From: Coxiella endosymbiont of Amblyomma americanum
GTDB taxonomy: Bacteria; Pseudomonadota; Gammaproteobacteria; Coxiellales; Coxiellaceae
NCBI RefSeq assembly: GCF_000815025.1
Contig: NZ_CP007541.1
Coordinates: 434,001 to 498,000 of the forward strand
DNA length: 64,000 nucleotides
Reading direction: 5' to 3'
How positions within the stretch are numbered: the first letter of the stretch is position 1; the number at the start of each line of letters is the position of its first letter. A model generated the notes under the pieces. It did no database searches and was not told the DNA's origin. It saw only the letters and a program-made list of their open reading frames with translations. Made by a program: the position numbers and the translations under genes. This document shows, piece by piece, positions 9,937-19,442 of this stretch.

Positions 9937-10881
9937 TTATGTTGCGTGTTGTTGTGCCTGCAGATCAGCATGATACGAAGAACGTACTAATGGACCACTA
10001 GAAATACTGATAAATCCTAAATTTTTAGCAAGTTTACCCAATTCGTAAAATTCTTTTGGTGTTATGTACCGATCGACTTGCATATGATAACGAGAGGGTT
10101 GCAAATATTGACCCAGCGTTATCATATCAACACCATGTTTTCGTAAATCTTGCATTACAGATTTTATCTCTATACGTGTCTCTCCAAGTCCTAGCATTAT
10201 ACCGGATTTAGTAGGAATGCCAGGAAAGATTTTTTTAAATTTCTGTAATAAAGCTAATGACCATTGGTAATCCGAACCAGGCCGAGCTTGCTTATACAAC
10301 CGAGGAATTGTTTCAATATTGTGATTGAAAATATCTGGTAATCCTTCGGAAAGGATATACAGGGCTTTTTCCATTCGTCCACGAAAATCTGGCACTAAAA
10401 TTTCAATTTTAATACCTGGGTTTTTCATGCGGACAGCATTAATACATTGAACATAATGCAAAGCTCCTCCATCTCGTAGATCGTCCCGATCTACTGATGT
10501 AATAACTACATATTTTAAATGCATGAGGTGTATAGTATTAGCCAAATTACTCGGCTCTTCAGGATTGAGAGGGTCAGGTCGTCCGTGGCCTACATTACAA
10601 AAACTACAACGTCGAGTGCATTTGTCACCCATAATCATAAACGCAGCGGTACCATGACTAAAACATTCACTTAGATTAGGACAAGCGGCTTCTTCACACA
10701 CTGTTACTAGTTTATTGTCTCTAAGTAATACCTTTAGTTTTTCAACTTTATTGTCAATGGGCAAACGAGTTCGAATCCAAAAAGGTTTTTGTAGTGGAAT
10801 ACCTGTGGGTTCTATTTTAATTGGGATGCGTGATAACTTTTCTTTACCGAGAGATTTTTGAGTTGGATTATATTTTAACAT
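9937..10881 (-). CDS. lipA: Lipoyl synthase
   Basis: This radical SAM enzyme inserts two sulfurs into protein-bound octanoyl groups to make lipoyl cofactors for the 2-oxoacid dehydrogenases and the glycine cleavage system. Both clusters can be seen: the auxiliary-cluster cysteines C62, C67 and C73 ([12 protein letters not shown]) and the radical SAM CxxxCxxC at C88, C92 and C95 (CTRRCSFC). The C-terminal RSSYHA segment, whose Ser is the auxiliary-cluster ligand, is present. The length of 314 is normal. The start overlaps the end of lipB by 14 bases, so the pair is translationally coupled and complete for endogenous lipoylation. Confidence 0.97.
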   Translation of the reverse strand: MLKYNPTQKSLGKEKLSRIPIKIEPTGIPLQKPFWIRTRLPIDNKVEKLKVLLRDNKLVTVCEEAACPNLSECFSHGTAAFMIMGDKCTRRCSFCNVGHGRPDPLNPEEPSNLANTIHLMHLKYVVITSVDRDDLRDGGALHYVQCINAVRMKNPGIKIEILVPDFRGRMEKALYILSEGLPDIFNHNIETIPRLYKQARPGSDYQWSLALLQKFKKIFPGIPTKSGIMLGLGETRIEIKSVMQDLRKHGVDMITLGQYLQPSRYHMQVDRYITPKEFYELGKLAKNLGFISISSGPLVRSSYHADLQAQQHAT

Positions 10882-11539
10882 CAGTAAAAAACTCCAATGT
10901 ATGCTCTATTTTAATAAAAGGTTGTATATACCTAAAATTTTTTAGGAGAGATGATGTGATTGTTTGACGAATTGTAGATAGATTAATATTTTTTATATAA
11001 TCATTGATTTGCGTTACAACCAATCCTGCCATTCCACAAGGATTAATATAAGAAAAGGGGGTTAAATCCATCGCTACGTTACAAGCTAACCCATGATAGC
11101 TTCGTCCATTGCGCACACGCAAGCCAATAGAGCATATTTTTGCTCCTTCCACGTAAACACCAGGAGCCTCCTCATTGCCTCTGGCATTGTTGATACCAAA
11201 TTGTTTTAAAAAATCGATAACAGTATGTTCAATAACACGCACAAAAGACCGAGTTTTGAGATTAAGGCGATTAATGTCAAGCAGAAGATATATAACAATC
11301 TGTCCTGGGCCATGATAAGTGATCTGTCCGCCTCGATCACATTGAATAAGAGAAAAACCATGTATATCTAATATATTTTCTGGTTTTCCAGACAATCCTT
11401 GCGTAAAAACAGGCAAATGTTCTAACATCCAAATCTCGTCTATGGTACTGGAATCTCGTTGAGAAGTAAACGTTCTCATGGCATTCCACACTAGTTCATA
11501 AGATACTATTTGATCAAATTGTCGAAGGATAATATCCAT
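10868..11539 (-). CDS. lipB: Octanoyl-[ACP]:protein octanoyltransferase
   Basis: LipB moves octanoate from acyl carrier protein to lipoyl domains, the step before LipA. The signature [12 protein letters not shown] is present at about residues 73-84, counted from the upstream TTG. The catalytic Lys (GAKICSIG, K138) and Cys (NPCGMAG, C172) are also intact. A TTG at 11551 opens the frame, but the ATG at 11539 (MDIILRQ) is the better start for the family. The gene overlaps lipA. The conserved small gene ybeD, usually between dacA and lipB, is not found in the 490-base gap upstream. Confidence 0.95.
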   Translation of the reverse strand: MDIILRQFDQIVSYELVWNAMRTFTSQRDSSTIDEIWMLEHLPVFTQGLSGKPENILDIHGFSLIQCDRGGQITYHGPGQIVIYLLLDINRLNLKTRSFVRVIEHTVIDFLKQFGINNARGNEEAPGVYVEGAKICSIGLRVRNGRSYHGLACNVAMDLTPFSYINPCGMAGLVVTQINDYIKNINLSTIRQTITSSLLKNFRYIQPFIKIEHTLEFFTDVKI

Positions 11540-11551
11540 ATAAGATACCAA

Positions 11552-12042
11552 AACATTTTACCCATAAACGAATTATAAAAACCAGAGAAAACAAATTTGG
11601 TTTTTAATTAACACCTAAGACTAAGAGTGATAAGCGACAGTATCGCAACAGTAAGAAAAACTTTAATTCTATTAGTGAAAATGTTTAATATTTTCTTTTC
11701 ATTTTACCTACAATTATTTTAAATTATTTTGTGTAGTTAATACCGAGACTCATTATTACAGCTCCTATTAAATAGTCTAATTTTAAAAACTCTACTACTC
11801 TTTTCACATTCTACTCTTTTTACTGTTGTATTTAAAATAAAAAACGCGTTAATCTATAAACGTAAAAATATAAGCAACGACAAAAAAGAAATTAGTAATT
11901 TCTCCTTTTATTATTTGTTTCGTATATATCACCCCATAAAGCATAATAATCTAAAAAACATATTTAATCGTAAATATTATAGATAACGCGAAAAGCGATT
12001 ATATTTTTTCTCAATAAAATTATATTAAAAACCGGATTATAT
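11552..12042. other. Long non-coding gap between dacA and lipB
   Basis: About 490 AT-rich bases without a supported gene on either strand. In many gammaproteobacteria ybeD (DUF493) sits here. I translated most of the minus strand by eye (roughly 11700-12042) and found only short stop-broken pieces with no clear ybeD match. It is best read as an eroded remnant or spacer that includes the lipB promoter. Confidence 0.55.
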
Positions 12043-13305
12043 TTATAAAAGTTTTACTAAACATTTTTTTAAAAAAAGTACAATATGATCTAGAACTCGG
12101 GATAATAGACCTGATATCGGATCTTCTTGTAATGCCATTAACGGTGCTTTGATAACTAGATTTCCACTAACTGTAACACTCATTATTCCATAGGATTGAC
12201 CTTTTTTTATTGGCGCGTGTAAATACGGATCTAAAAATTGAATAGTAGCTTTTAGATTTTTATTATTTTCTATAGGAAGAGTGATGTACAAAGAATCTAC
12301 TGTACCAAAATTTATATATTTACATTTACCTAACCAAATACGTTTTCGAATAATAGGTGTATGAGCGTTAAACAGTCGTTGAGTTTTATAAAAATGAAAT
12401 CCATAGTTTAATAGAATTTCAGAAGCAAGCGCGCGATCGTTATCAGTAGGTGCCCCAAATACTACAGTAATTAATCGCATACCTTTACGTTGTGCGGATG
12501 CGACTAAACAATAACCTGCTTTTTTAGTATACCCAGTTTTTAAGCCGTCTACTGAAATATCACGCCATAGCAAACGATTGTGATTAGGTTGTCTAATGTT
12601 ATTGTAAGTTAACCACTTTTTAGAAAAAAAATAGTAGTATTCAGGAAAGTTTTTAATAAGAGCACGAGTTAAAAGAGCCATATCGTAAGCAGTAGAATAA
12701 TGATTCGGGTAAGGTAATCCTGTAGAATTTACGTAATGCGAGTTTTTCATTCCAAGATGTTGTGCTACCTGATTCATCATTTGGGCAAATGTTTCTTCTG
12801 ATCCAGCTATATATTGAGCCATCGTTACACAAGCATCGTTTCCAGAAGCAACAACAATACCTTGAATAAGACTATTAATTGGCACATGTGAACCTTCTTT
12901 TAAGAACATCCTAGATCCGCTTGTACGCCATGCATTTGTACTAACTGTTGCTTTATCATCCAATAAACGAATTTTCCCTGTTTTTAATGTTTGAAAAGTT
13001 ATATAAAGCGTCATTAATTTAGTTAAACTAGCGGGTTGTAAACGAAGATTCATATTTTTTTCAGCGATAATAATTCCTGATTTAGCATCCATCAGTACAT
13101 AACTTCTTACATTTAAATTATCAGGAGGTGGTATCAAAGATGATTGTATTTTAAATATCTGAGCTGCAGTAGAAATTCCTTCATCTATATCTCGTCGGAT
13201 GATATTATCTGCGTTAGCCATTAAATTAGGAATGATAAAAGAAGAGAGAAGTAAGCTAATTGTACACAGAGTAATAAACTTTACATATGGATACGAAGAC
13301 CGCAT
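12043..13305 (-). CDS. dacA: D-alanyl-D-alanine carboxypeptidase (PBP5/6 type)
   Basis: This periplasmic enzyme trims the terminal D-Ala from peptidoglycan pentapeptides. A signal peptide is visible (about residues 1-31, ending at AMANA-like LMANA). The three penicillin-binding motifs are intact: SLTK at 93-96, SGN at 154-156 and KTG at 256-258. A PBP5 C-terminal beta domain follows. The last 20 residues (DHIVLFLKKCLVKLL) form an amphipathic anchor helix typical of PBP5. The length of 420 is slightly above the usual 400. It is divergent from ndk. Together with ddl in this window it shows that peptidoglycan synthesis and remodelling are kept. Confidence 0.95.
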   Translation of the reverse strand: MRSSYPYVKFITLCTISLLLSSFIIPNLMANADNIIRRDIDEGISTAAQIFKIQSSLIPPPDNLNVRSYVLMDAKSGIIIAEKNMNLRLQPASLTKLMTLYITFQTLKTGKIRLLDDKATVSTNAWRTSGSRMFLKEGSHVPINSLIQGIVVASGNDACVTMAQYIAGSEETFAQMMNQVAQHLGMKNSHYVNSTGLPYPNHYSTAYDMALLTRALIKNFPEYYYFFSKKWLTYNNIRQPNHNRLLWRDISVDGLKTGYTKKAGYCLVASAQRKGMRLITVVFGAPTDNDRALASEILLNYGFHFYKTQRLFNAHTPIIRKRIWLGKCKYINFGTVDSLYITLPIENNKNLKATIQFLDPYLHAPIKKGQSYGIMSVTVSGNLVIKAPLMALQEDPISGLLSRVLDHIVLFLKKCLVKLL

Positions 13306-13455
13306 TTTAGATTTTTTAAAGTACTCTACTTCTCATTGAATCAAAGAATATTGTGGATTAATTGTAAAGTTCTCCCCACTAACATTATACTTAAGAACCC
13401 TTTAGCTGATTCTAGCGTAATTTACAGTATTATGGAATGTGATTAACTAAAGTCG

Positions 13456-13461
13456 TATAAT
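13456..13461 (+). promoter_or_regulatory. Possible -10 box for ndk
   Basis: A perfect TATAAT lies 36 bases before the ndk start codon in the divergent dacA-ndk spacer. No good -35 hexamer is seen at 16-18 bases spacing, so this is only a candidate. The ndk ribosome site GAAGGTG at 13485-13491 is clear. Confidence 0.4.
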
Positions 13462-13496
13462 TAGCTTCTTTTTTTAAATAGCATGAAGGTGCTTGT

Positions 13497-13928
13497 ATGT
13501 CTATTGAGCAAACTCTATCAATTATCAAGCCGGATGCAGTTGCCAAAGGTATTGTTGGGGAAATTTATAAGCGTTTTGAACAAGCGCATCTAAGAATCAT
13601 TGCAGTAAAAATGCAATACCTAAATGAAGAACAGGCTAAAAGGTTCTACATTGTGCATAAAAGCAAAGCATTTTACAAAGAGTTAATTAGGTTTATGACT
13701 CAAGGTCCAATATTAGTTCAAGTGCTTGAAGGCGAGAGTGCTATTATTAAAAACCGTAAACTTATGGGAGCTACTGATCCTAAAGAAGCAGAGCCGGGAA
13801 CTATTCGGGCTGACTTTGCAGATTCTATTAACAAAAATGTTATACATGGTTCTGATAGCCATAAAACAGCACGGGAAGAGATTGCTTTTTTCTTTAAGCC
13901 GGAAGAAATTTTTTCGAGTAATTCGTAG
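13497..13928 (+). CDS. ndk: Nucleoside diphosphate kinase
   Basis: This enzyme transfers the gamma phosphate of ATP to other nucleoside diphosphates to balance NTP and dNTP pools. The SIIKPDAV N-terminal motif and the NVIHGSDS motif with the phosphorylated His117 are intact, and the 143 residues equal the family length. It is the first gene of a cluster that in most gammaproteobacteria runs ndk-rlmN-pilF-rodZ-ispG-hisS. Here ispA follows after 4 bases, which suggests co-transcription. An alternative frame inside the gene is not coding. Confidence 0.98.
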   Translation: MSIEQTLSIIKPDAVAKGIVGEIYKRFEQAHLRIIAVKMQYLNEEQAKRFYIVHKSKAFYKELIRFMTQGPILVQVLEGESAIIKNRKLMGATDPKEAEPGTIRADFADSINKNVIHGSDSHKTAREEIAFFFKPEEIFSSNS

Positions 13929-13932
13929 ATAG

Positions 13933-14721
13933 ATGCTTAATTTTTTTCTAACATATCAAAGTCATATTAATCATCGACTGGAAAATTTGTTACCTGATCA
14001 AACACAATCTCCTATACTTCTCCATCAGGCCATGCATTATTCTGTTATGTCTAAAGGAAAGCGGTTACGCCCATTATTGGTGTATGCGACTGGATTTTTT
14101 TTTGGGACTGATCCGATACAGATGGACAATATAGCTTGCGCTGTCGAACTTATTCATTGTTATTCATTGGTGCATGATGATTTACCAGCGATGGATAATG
14201 ATAATTATCGCCGGGGTAAACCTAGTTGTCACAAAGCTTTCGATGAAGCGACAGCTATATTAGTTGGTGATGCTTTACAGTCATTGGCTTTTGAAATATT
14301 GGCTAGAGAAAATAATTCTCATTTAGTGGCTATTTTAGCACATGCTTGTGGTTCTTTAGGAATGGCTGGTGGACAACAACTTGATTTATCAAATAAAAGT
14401 AATGTAATTAATGAAAACATTTATCATCTAAAAACCAGTGCCTTATTTTGTGCTACTATTGAGCTAAGCGCGCTTTATGCTCAATGTGTGGATGAAAATT
14501 TGTTGCGGAAATTGCGCAAATTAGGTGCAATTATTGGGTTGATTTACCAATTACGTGATGATTTAAATGATCGATTTGATATTAGAGATAAAACGTATAA
14601 TATCATTAATGAACGCATTAATTTACTATACAAAAAAGCAAAATATCTAACGTCTAAATTAGATGGAAATATTGCTTTCATTAATTCGATAGTCGATTTT
14701 TTGCACACTCCTGCTCTCTAA
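13933..14721 (+). CDS. ispA: Farnesyl/geranyl diphosphate synthase with shortened loop
   Basis: This is a trans-isoprenyl diphosphate synthase of the IspA type that condenses IPP with DMAPP or GPP, feeding undecaprenol and quinone synthesis. The first Asp-rich motif DDLPAMD (residues 82-88), the following RRGKPSCH, the second Asp-rich motif DDLND (209-213), and the KT (167-168) are present. The protein is 262 residues against about 295-300. Compared with E. coli IspA from memory, about 15 residues are missing just after the second motif, including the conserved GKxxGxD segment; the KTY after it remains. The N-terminal part is normal. It may be active with altered kinetics or in early decay. 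It starts 4 bases after ndk. Confidence 0.85.
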   Translation: MLNFFLTYQSHINHRLENLLPDQTQSPILLHQAMHYSVMSKGKRLRPLLVYATGFFFGTDPIQMDNIACAVELIHCYSLVHDDLPAMDNDNYRRGKPSCHKAFDEATAILVGDALQSLAFEILARENNSHLVAILAHACGSLGMAGGQQLDLSNKSNVINENIYHLKTSALFCATIELSALYAQCVDENLLRKLRKLGAIIGLIYQLRDDLNDRFDIRDKTYNIINERINLLYKKAKYLTSKLDGNIAFINSIVDFLHTPAL

Positions 14722-15022
14722 AGAAGTTTTAAAAAATTTTTAGATTTTTAAGATTTTTAAGTCGAAATCCAGATTGTGATCGTTTTTTAAACATTCACGA
14801 AGATGATTATGTTGCCTTAATGTCTTGCTAATATACTGCTAATTGCATTTTTTAAGATTTTACCAACTGTATTAATGAAACAAACATTTTTAATAATATT
14901 TATTATCCTTAATCCTATACAGAAATAATTTATAAATAACGCATAACGCACTTCTAGGCAGCTAATAATTTAGGTATAATGTATCCTGTTTCTAAGTGTT
15001 TTTCTTCTATAGGAATATTGTT
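14722..15022. other. Non-coding gap where rlmN and pilF are expected
   Basis: About 300 bases with no gene on either strand. In related genomes rlmN and pilF (type IV pilus biogenesis) usually lie between ndk and rodZ. I see no readable trace of either. A likely rodZ promoter lies near its right end. Confidence 0.5.
14975..14980 (+). promoter_or_regulatory. Candidate -10 box upstream of rodZ
   Basis: A perfect TATAAT lies 43 bases before the rodZ ATG. The -35 position holds TTCTAG, a weak match. The rodZ ribosome site AGGA lies 8 bases before the start, inside the predicted leader. This is tentative. Confidence 0.4.
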
Positions 15023-15553
15023 ATGACGGAAGAAAATATAAAAATTAATGTTGTATCTCATAATATTAACGAAGATAAGAGAACACCAGGAACGTTGTTG
15101 CGTGAGGCTCGTCAAGCTAAAAATCTTCAGCAAGATGAAATAGCCAAACAAATGCATTTAAGTGTTCAATGGATAAAAAATCTAGAGAAGGACGATTATT
15201 CTCAAGCTCCTGCTATAATTTATATACGAGGTTATCTGAGATCTTACGCTCGTTGTGTTGGACTTGCACCTGAAGAAGTAATAGCTGCGTTTGATAATTT
15301 AGCATTAAATGAGACATTTAAACAAACAAGAACACTTGAAAAAAAATCTATGGAGTATAAAGCAATTCCGGTGATTGTGCGTTCAACTAGAATGATTACA
15401 AATCGCAAGGTGATTTTTTGGGTTACTTTTTTGGCTTTAGCCGTTTTAGTTGCATTGGTTGACATCTGGTGGCATGGGAAAAAACATTTCGAAGAACAAA
15501 ATCATCAGCAAATACTAGCAACAGCAAGACTGAATCAAGATGTACCTGCATAA
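15023..15553 (+). CDS. rodZ: RodZ-like cell-shape protein, truncated after the membrane helix
   Basis: RodZ links the MreB cytoskeleton to the cell-wall elongation machinery. The N-terminal Cro/C1-type helix-turn-helix domain (about residues 21-92) has the RodZ pattern TPGTLLREARQAKNL to YIRGYLRSYARCVGL. One membrane helix follows at about 130-150. Only 26 residues remain after it, whereas family members have a linker and a periplasmic DUF4115 domain and exceed 300 residues. The stop is clean and I see no frameshifted continuation in the 70 bases before hisS. The MreB-binding part is intact, so partial function is possible. ATG 15023 is chosen over an upstream in-frame TTG because AGGA precedes it. 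Confidence 0.85.
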   Translation: MTEENIKINVVSHNINEDKRTPGTLLREARQAKNLQQDEIAKQMHLSVQWIKNLEKDDYSQAPAIIYIRGYLRSYARCVGLAPEEVIAAFDNLALNETFKQTRTLEKKSMEYKAIPVIVRSTRMITNRKVIFWVTFLALAVLVALVDIWWHGKKHFEEQNHQQILATARLNQDVPA

Positions 15554-15623
15554 GAAACTGCGCATGAATCAGCACCTCGTATAATATAAGCAATGAAAAT
15601 AAGATTTTTCTTTTTCAGGTGTT

Positions 15624-16910
15624 ATGCTATTGATGAAAACGGTTAAATCTATTCGAGGAATGAAAGATATTCTTCCTAATGAAGTGTTTTATTGGTCTTT
15701 TCTTGAGAAAACATTTCGTACGCTTGTTACTTCTTACGGTTATCATGAAATTCGTTTTCCCATAGTGGAAAGAGCTTCTTTATTTAAACGTACTATTGGT
15801 GTAATTACGGATATCGTAGAAAAGGAAATGTATACTTTCTTAAATCGCGATAGTGAAAATGTTGCATTGCGTCCAGAAGGAACTGCTAGTTGTGTACGGG
15901 CAGGTATTCAAAATGGTCTATTCTATAACCAAATTCAAAGATTATGGTACGTAGGGCCTATGTTTCGTTATGAAAGACCACAAAAGGGTCGGTATCGTCA
16001 ATTTCATCAAGCGGGTATAGAGACTTATGGAATAGCAAATCCTGCTATTGATACTGAGTTAATGCTAATAGGTAATCGCTTTTGGAAATTACTAGGTCTA
16101 GAGAAGCATATCGTTTTACAATTAAATACACTAGGCACACAAAGCTGTCAATCAAATTACCGTAAAAGATTAATACATTATTTAGAGTCACGAAAAACAG
16201 AATTAGATAAAGATAGCCAAAGACGACTAATTACTAATCCGTTGAGAATTTTGGATAGCAAAAATCCCGATATGCAATCTATTATTATGGAGGCGCCAAA
16301 ACTGTTGAATTATTTGGATGATGAATCTTATCGTCATTGGAACCAATTACAAGATCTATTGAATCAGACAAATCTTTTTTATGTTGTAAATCCTAATTTA
16401 GTTCGAGGTCTTGATTATTATACTCATACTGTCTTTGAGTGGACAACAGGTAATCCGTTAAATGCTCGAAGCGATATAACTTTATGCGCAGGGGGGCGTT
16501 ATGATAATCTTGTAAAACACTTAGGAGGGCAGCCAACACCAGCAATTGGATTTGCCGCGGGTTTAGAACGAATAATCTTGTTACTACGGGACGTGCGTGA
16601 ATACATGTCTCGTTCTGATATCTGTTTTATAGTAGATGGAGAGCGAGCAATGAGTCGAGGTTTAATAATTGCAGAGCATTTACACGACGTCTTACCTTGT
16701 TTAATTATAGAGATTCACCTCAATGGTGGTAGTTTTAAAAATAAATTTAAACGTGCAGACAAGAGTGGTGCAAAATGGGCTCTGATTATCGGTAAAGAAG
16801 AAATGAAAAAAAACAAAATAACCGTTAAAACTTTGCGCGAGGTTTTACCACAACAACAGCTTGATGATAATGAATTAATTACTTATCTGAAGAATAACCT
16901 ATTAAAATAG
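15624..16910 (+). CDS. hisS: Histidyl-tRNA synthetase
   Basis: This class II synthetase charges tRNA-His. Motif 2 ([16 protein letters not shown]), the histidine-binding [15 protein letters not shown], and motif 3 ([11 protein letters not shown]) are all visible, followed by a C-terminal anticodon-binding domain (about 335-428). The length of 428 is normal. Starts at 15624 or 15633 are both possible; CAGGTG upstream serves either. It lies 70 bases after rodZ, where ispG normally intervenes, so ispG is absent here, though it may be elsewhere in the genome. Confidence 0.97.
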   Translation: MLLMKTVKSIRGMKDILPNEVFYWSFLEKTFRTLVTSYGYHEIRFPIVERASLFKRTIGVITDIVEKEMYTFLNRDSENVALRPEGTASCVRAGIQNGLFYNQIQRLWYVGPMFRYERPQKGRYRQFHQAGIETYGIANPAIDTELMLIGNRFWKLLGLEKHIVLQLNTLGTQSCQSNYRKRLIHYLESRKTELDKDSQRRLITNPLRILDSKNPDMQSIIMEAPKLLNYLDDESYRHWNQLQDLLNQTNLFYVVNPNLVRGLDYYTHTVFEWTTGNPLNARSDITLCAGGRYDNLVKHLGGQPTPAIGFAAGLERIILLLRDVREYMSRSDICFIVDGERAMSRGLIIAEHLHDVLPCLIIEIHLNGGSFKNKFKRADKSGAKWALIIGKEEMKKNKITVKTLREVLPQQQLDDNELITYLKNNLLK

Positions 16911-17020
16911 TTTTCAATATCTTTTTCCCAAGACAGTAATATGGTTTATCTGCTCATTTTGTGTTTATTTAAGGTTTGTAAAATCGAATTTGTATAAGAT
17001 ATTAAATATTTTTAAAAGCT

Positions 17021-17083
17021 TCTCTCTACATACTAAACTTTTATATCCAAGATGGAACTACAATGTTCCTTTTAAAAGAGAGA
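17021..17083 (+). other. Bulged inverted repeat upstream of der
   Basis: TCTCTCT at 17021-17027 can pair with AGAGAGA at 17077-17083, and inside it GGAAC (17054-17058) pairs with GTTCC (17065-17069). It lies in the 223-base hisS-der gap, where yfgM and bamB are expected. It could be a leader hairpin for der or a remnant of the lost genes. Evidence is weak. Confidence 0.3.
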
Positions 17084-17133
17084 TTTGTAATTAAGTTTTA
17101 ATTGTTTAAATTTTTAAAGAAAAAGGTATAAAA

Positions 17134-18477
17134 ATGCTTCCAGTTATTGCTATTATTGGTAGACCCAACGTTGGTAAATCGACATTGTTTAATTATTTAA
17201 CAAAAAGCCGAAAAGCAATAGTAACTGATATTCCTGGAGTTACAAGAGATCGTCAGTTCGGAACAGTAATGATCGGATCTCAACGCATTTTGGTAATAGA
17301 CACAGGTGGTTTAGTATATTCAAAAAAATCTACTGTGGAATCTCTCTCAGAGATTCAGGCAAAACAAGCAATTAAAGAATCAAGCCATATTTTGTTCGTA
17401 GTGGATGCAAAAACAGGTCTGACTACTTCTGATGAGATGATCGCTAATCAATTGCATAAAAAAAATAGAAAAGTTTTTCTTGTAATTAATAAAATAGATG
17501 CAAATAGACTAAAATCAGTGAAAAACGAATTTTATCGATTAGGTTTTCATGAATTTTACGTGATTTCAGCGAAACGAGGCAGTGGAATTAATGCATTGAT
17601 AAATAAAATTTCTAATGAATTGATGTTACTGAAACAAAACAGTGTAGAAAAAGTACAGTCGACAATTAAAATGGCAATAATAGGTCAACAAAATGTGGGA
17701 AAATCTACTCTTATTAATCAGTTACTAGGTAAAGAACGTGTTATTGCCTGCAATCAACCAGGAACAACCAGAGATAGCATTTACATTCCTTATATTCGCG
17801 AAAGCAAAAATTACACATTAATTGATACAGCGGGTATTCGAAGAAAGGTAAAAATTTGCGATTTAGTAGAGAAATTATCGGTTATTAAATCAATACAAAC
17901 AATGCATGTTGCTGATGTCGTAATCTTTATGTTAGATGCCAATAACAGTGTATGTACACAAGATTTACGATTATTAAATTTGATCATTAAAATTGGTACA
18001 CCTATGGTTATAGCTATTAACAAATGGGATTGTCTAGAGAATAATAAGCGTGAAACAGTACAAAAAGATATTAATCAAAAAATATCCTTCGTAGATTTTG
18101 CTTGTGTTCATTTTATTTCTGCATTAAAAGGAAAAGGAATAAGACAATTATTTCAAACAATTGATAAAATCTATCAGTCAGTTTGGCAAAAACTGACCTC
18201 TAATCAATTAACAAAAGCTTTAGAAACAGCGGTTTTGGAACACGCACCACCGTTAGTAAAAGGAAACCGACGAGTACGTTTACAGTATGCACATCTCGGT
18301 AATCGACATCCGTTAACTATTGTCATCCATGGTAAGAATATAAAATTTCTTTCTCAACCGTATTTTCGCTATCTTTCCAATTTTTTTCGAAAAACATTTA
18401 ATTTTATTGGAATGCCAATTCATATAAAATTAAAATCGGCTGTCTCGAGAAGTACGTCTACATTTAATTTTGGATAA
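17134..18477 (+). CDS. der: Ribosome-assembly GTPase Der (EngA)
   Basis: Der is an essential double GTPase needed for 50S subunit maturation. Two G domains are visible: GRPNVGKS (residues 8-15), the IPGVTRD switch, DTGG and NKID in the first; [23 protein letters not shown] and NKWD in the second. A C-terminal KH-like domain (about 350-447) follows. The length of 447 is slightly shorter than the 465-490 common in gammaproteobacteria. The upstream genes yfgM and bamB that usually sit next to it are missing. The A/T-rich spacer on each side shows no other gene. Confidence 0.96.
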   Translation: MLPVIAIIGRPNVGKSTLFNYLTKSRKAIVTDIPGVTRDRQFGTVMIGSQRILVIDTGGLVYSKKSTVESLSEIQAKQAIKESSHILFVVDAKTGLTTSDEMIANQLHKKNRKVFLVINKIDANRLKSVKNEFYRLGFHEFYVISAKRGSGINALINKISNELMLLKQNSVEKVQSTIKMAIIGQQNVGKSTLINQLLGKERVIACNQPGTTRDSIYIPYIRESKNYTLIDTAGIRRKVKICDLVEKLSVIKSIQTMHVADVVIFMLDANNSVCTQDLRLLNLIIKIGTPMVIAINKWDCLENNKRETVQKDINQKISFVDFACVHFISALKGKGIRQLFQTIDKIYQSVWQKLTSNQLTKALETAVLEHAPPLVKGNRRVRLQYAHLGNRHPLTIVIHGKNIKFLSQPYFRYLSNFFRKTFNFIGMPIHIKLKSAVSRSTSTFNFG

Positions 18478-18772
18478 CCTACTAATTGATCAATACAAAG
18501 ACAACTGATTTAAAAACTTTATGGCCTTAGATCAGCCGCATATTTTAATCGTCTTTCTGAATTATTATATTTATAATATAGCTCATAATCAAAGAGGTAG
18601 TAATGTATTTGAATAATACTTAAATTGTATTTAAACAATCAATTGAAAATTGCTTTCTAAGGTAAAGCTCTCGTAGTTTATTTACAGTATTCCAGAAGAT
18701 TGAATTATATATTTTCGGTTTTACAATACGGTGATTAATAAAACTCATTCTATAAGGAAAAACTACATTAAA

Positions 18773-19441
18773 ATGACCAAACTATTAGCTTTAGAAACCG
18801 CAACCGTTGCTTGCTCGGTTGCTCTTTGGATAGATGGAGATATTACTCAGCGGTTTGAAATCGCTCCACAAAGACACTCAGATATTCTTTTAAACTTAGT
18901 TGATACATTACTGAATAATGTTCAAATAACCTTACAGGATCTTGATGCCATTGCTTTTGGATCTGGTCCAGGGAGTTTTATAGGTGTACGTATTGCCACT
19001 GGAATTGCACAAGGAATCGCCTATGCAATGGACCTCCCGATAATTCCGGTTTCAACATTACAAGCGTTAGCTCAAGCAGCTTATCAACAAATAAATAATG
19101 AGAGCATAGTTTCTGGATGGGATGCCCGTATGAATTCTATTTACTGGGGGGTGTATAAAGTGGACTCAGAAAAAATTATGCAGACGATCATTAGTGACCA
19201 TGTAGATTATCCGATAGATATTCGATTTCCAAAAGGAAAATGGGCGTATGTTGGAAACGCGTGGTCCATATATCAATCCATTCTACCGATGCATTGTCAG
19301 CCTATAAAAAAAGATATCTATCCTAATGCTGCTTCGGTAGCAATAATTGCTCATCAGAAATTCAATAAAGGTGATATTTTATCGCCAGAAGAAGTAGTGG
19401 AGCCTACTTATATTCGTGAGAGAATAGTTAATTTCTTATAG
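18773..19441 (+). CDS. tsaB: tRNA threonylcarbamoyladenosine synthesis protein TsaB
   Basis: TsaB is the non-catalytic partner of TsaD in making t6A37 on tRNAs that read ANN codons. The N-terminal segment MTKLLALETATVACSVAL and the motif FGSGPGSFIGVRI (ASKHA-type fold) identify the family. I choose the ATG at 18773, since an upstream GTG at 18731 would add 14 unmatched residues. The protein is about 222 residues, near the usual 230. Its stop is one base from the stop of the convergent cation-efflux gene, so the two transcripts must meet here. Confidence 0.93.
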   Translation: MTKLLALETATVACSVALWIDGDITQRFEIAPQRHSDILLNLVDTLLNNVQITLQDLDAIAFGSGPGSFIGVRIATGIAQGIAYAMDLPIIPVSTLQALAQAAYQQINNESIVSGWDARMNSIYWGVYKVDSEKIMQTIISDHVDYPIDIRFPKGKWAYVGNAWSIYQSILPMHCQPIKKDIYPNAASVAIIAHQKFNKGDILSPEEVVEPTYIRERIVNFL

Positions 19442-19442
19442 A

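Noticed and set aside
13726-13932. 68-codon alternative frame inside ndk
   Set aside because: It lies inside conserved ndk sequence in another frame and has no ribosome site.
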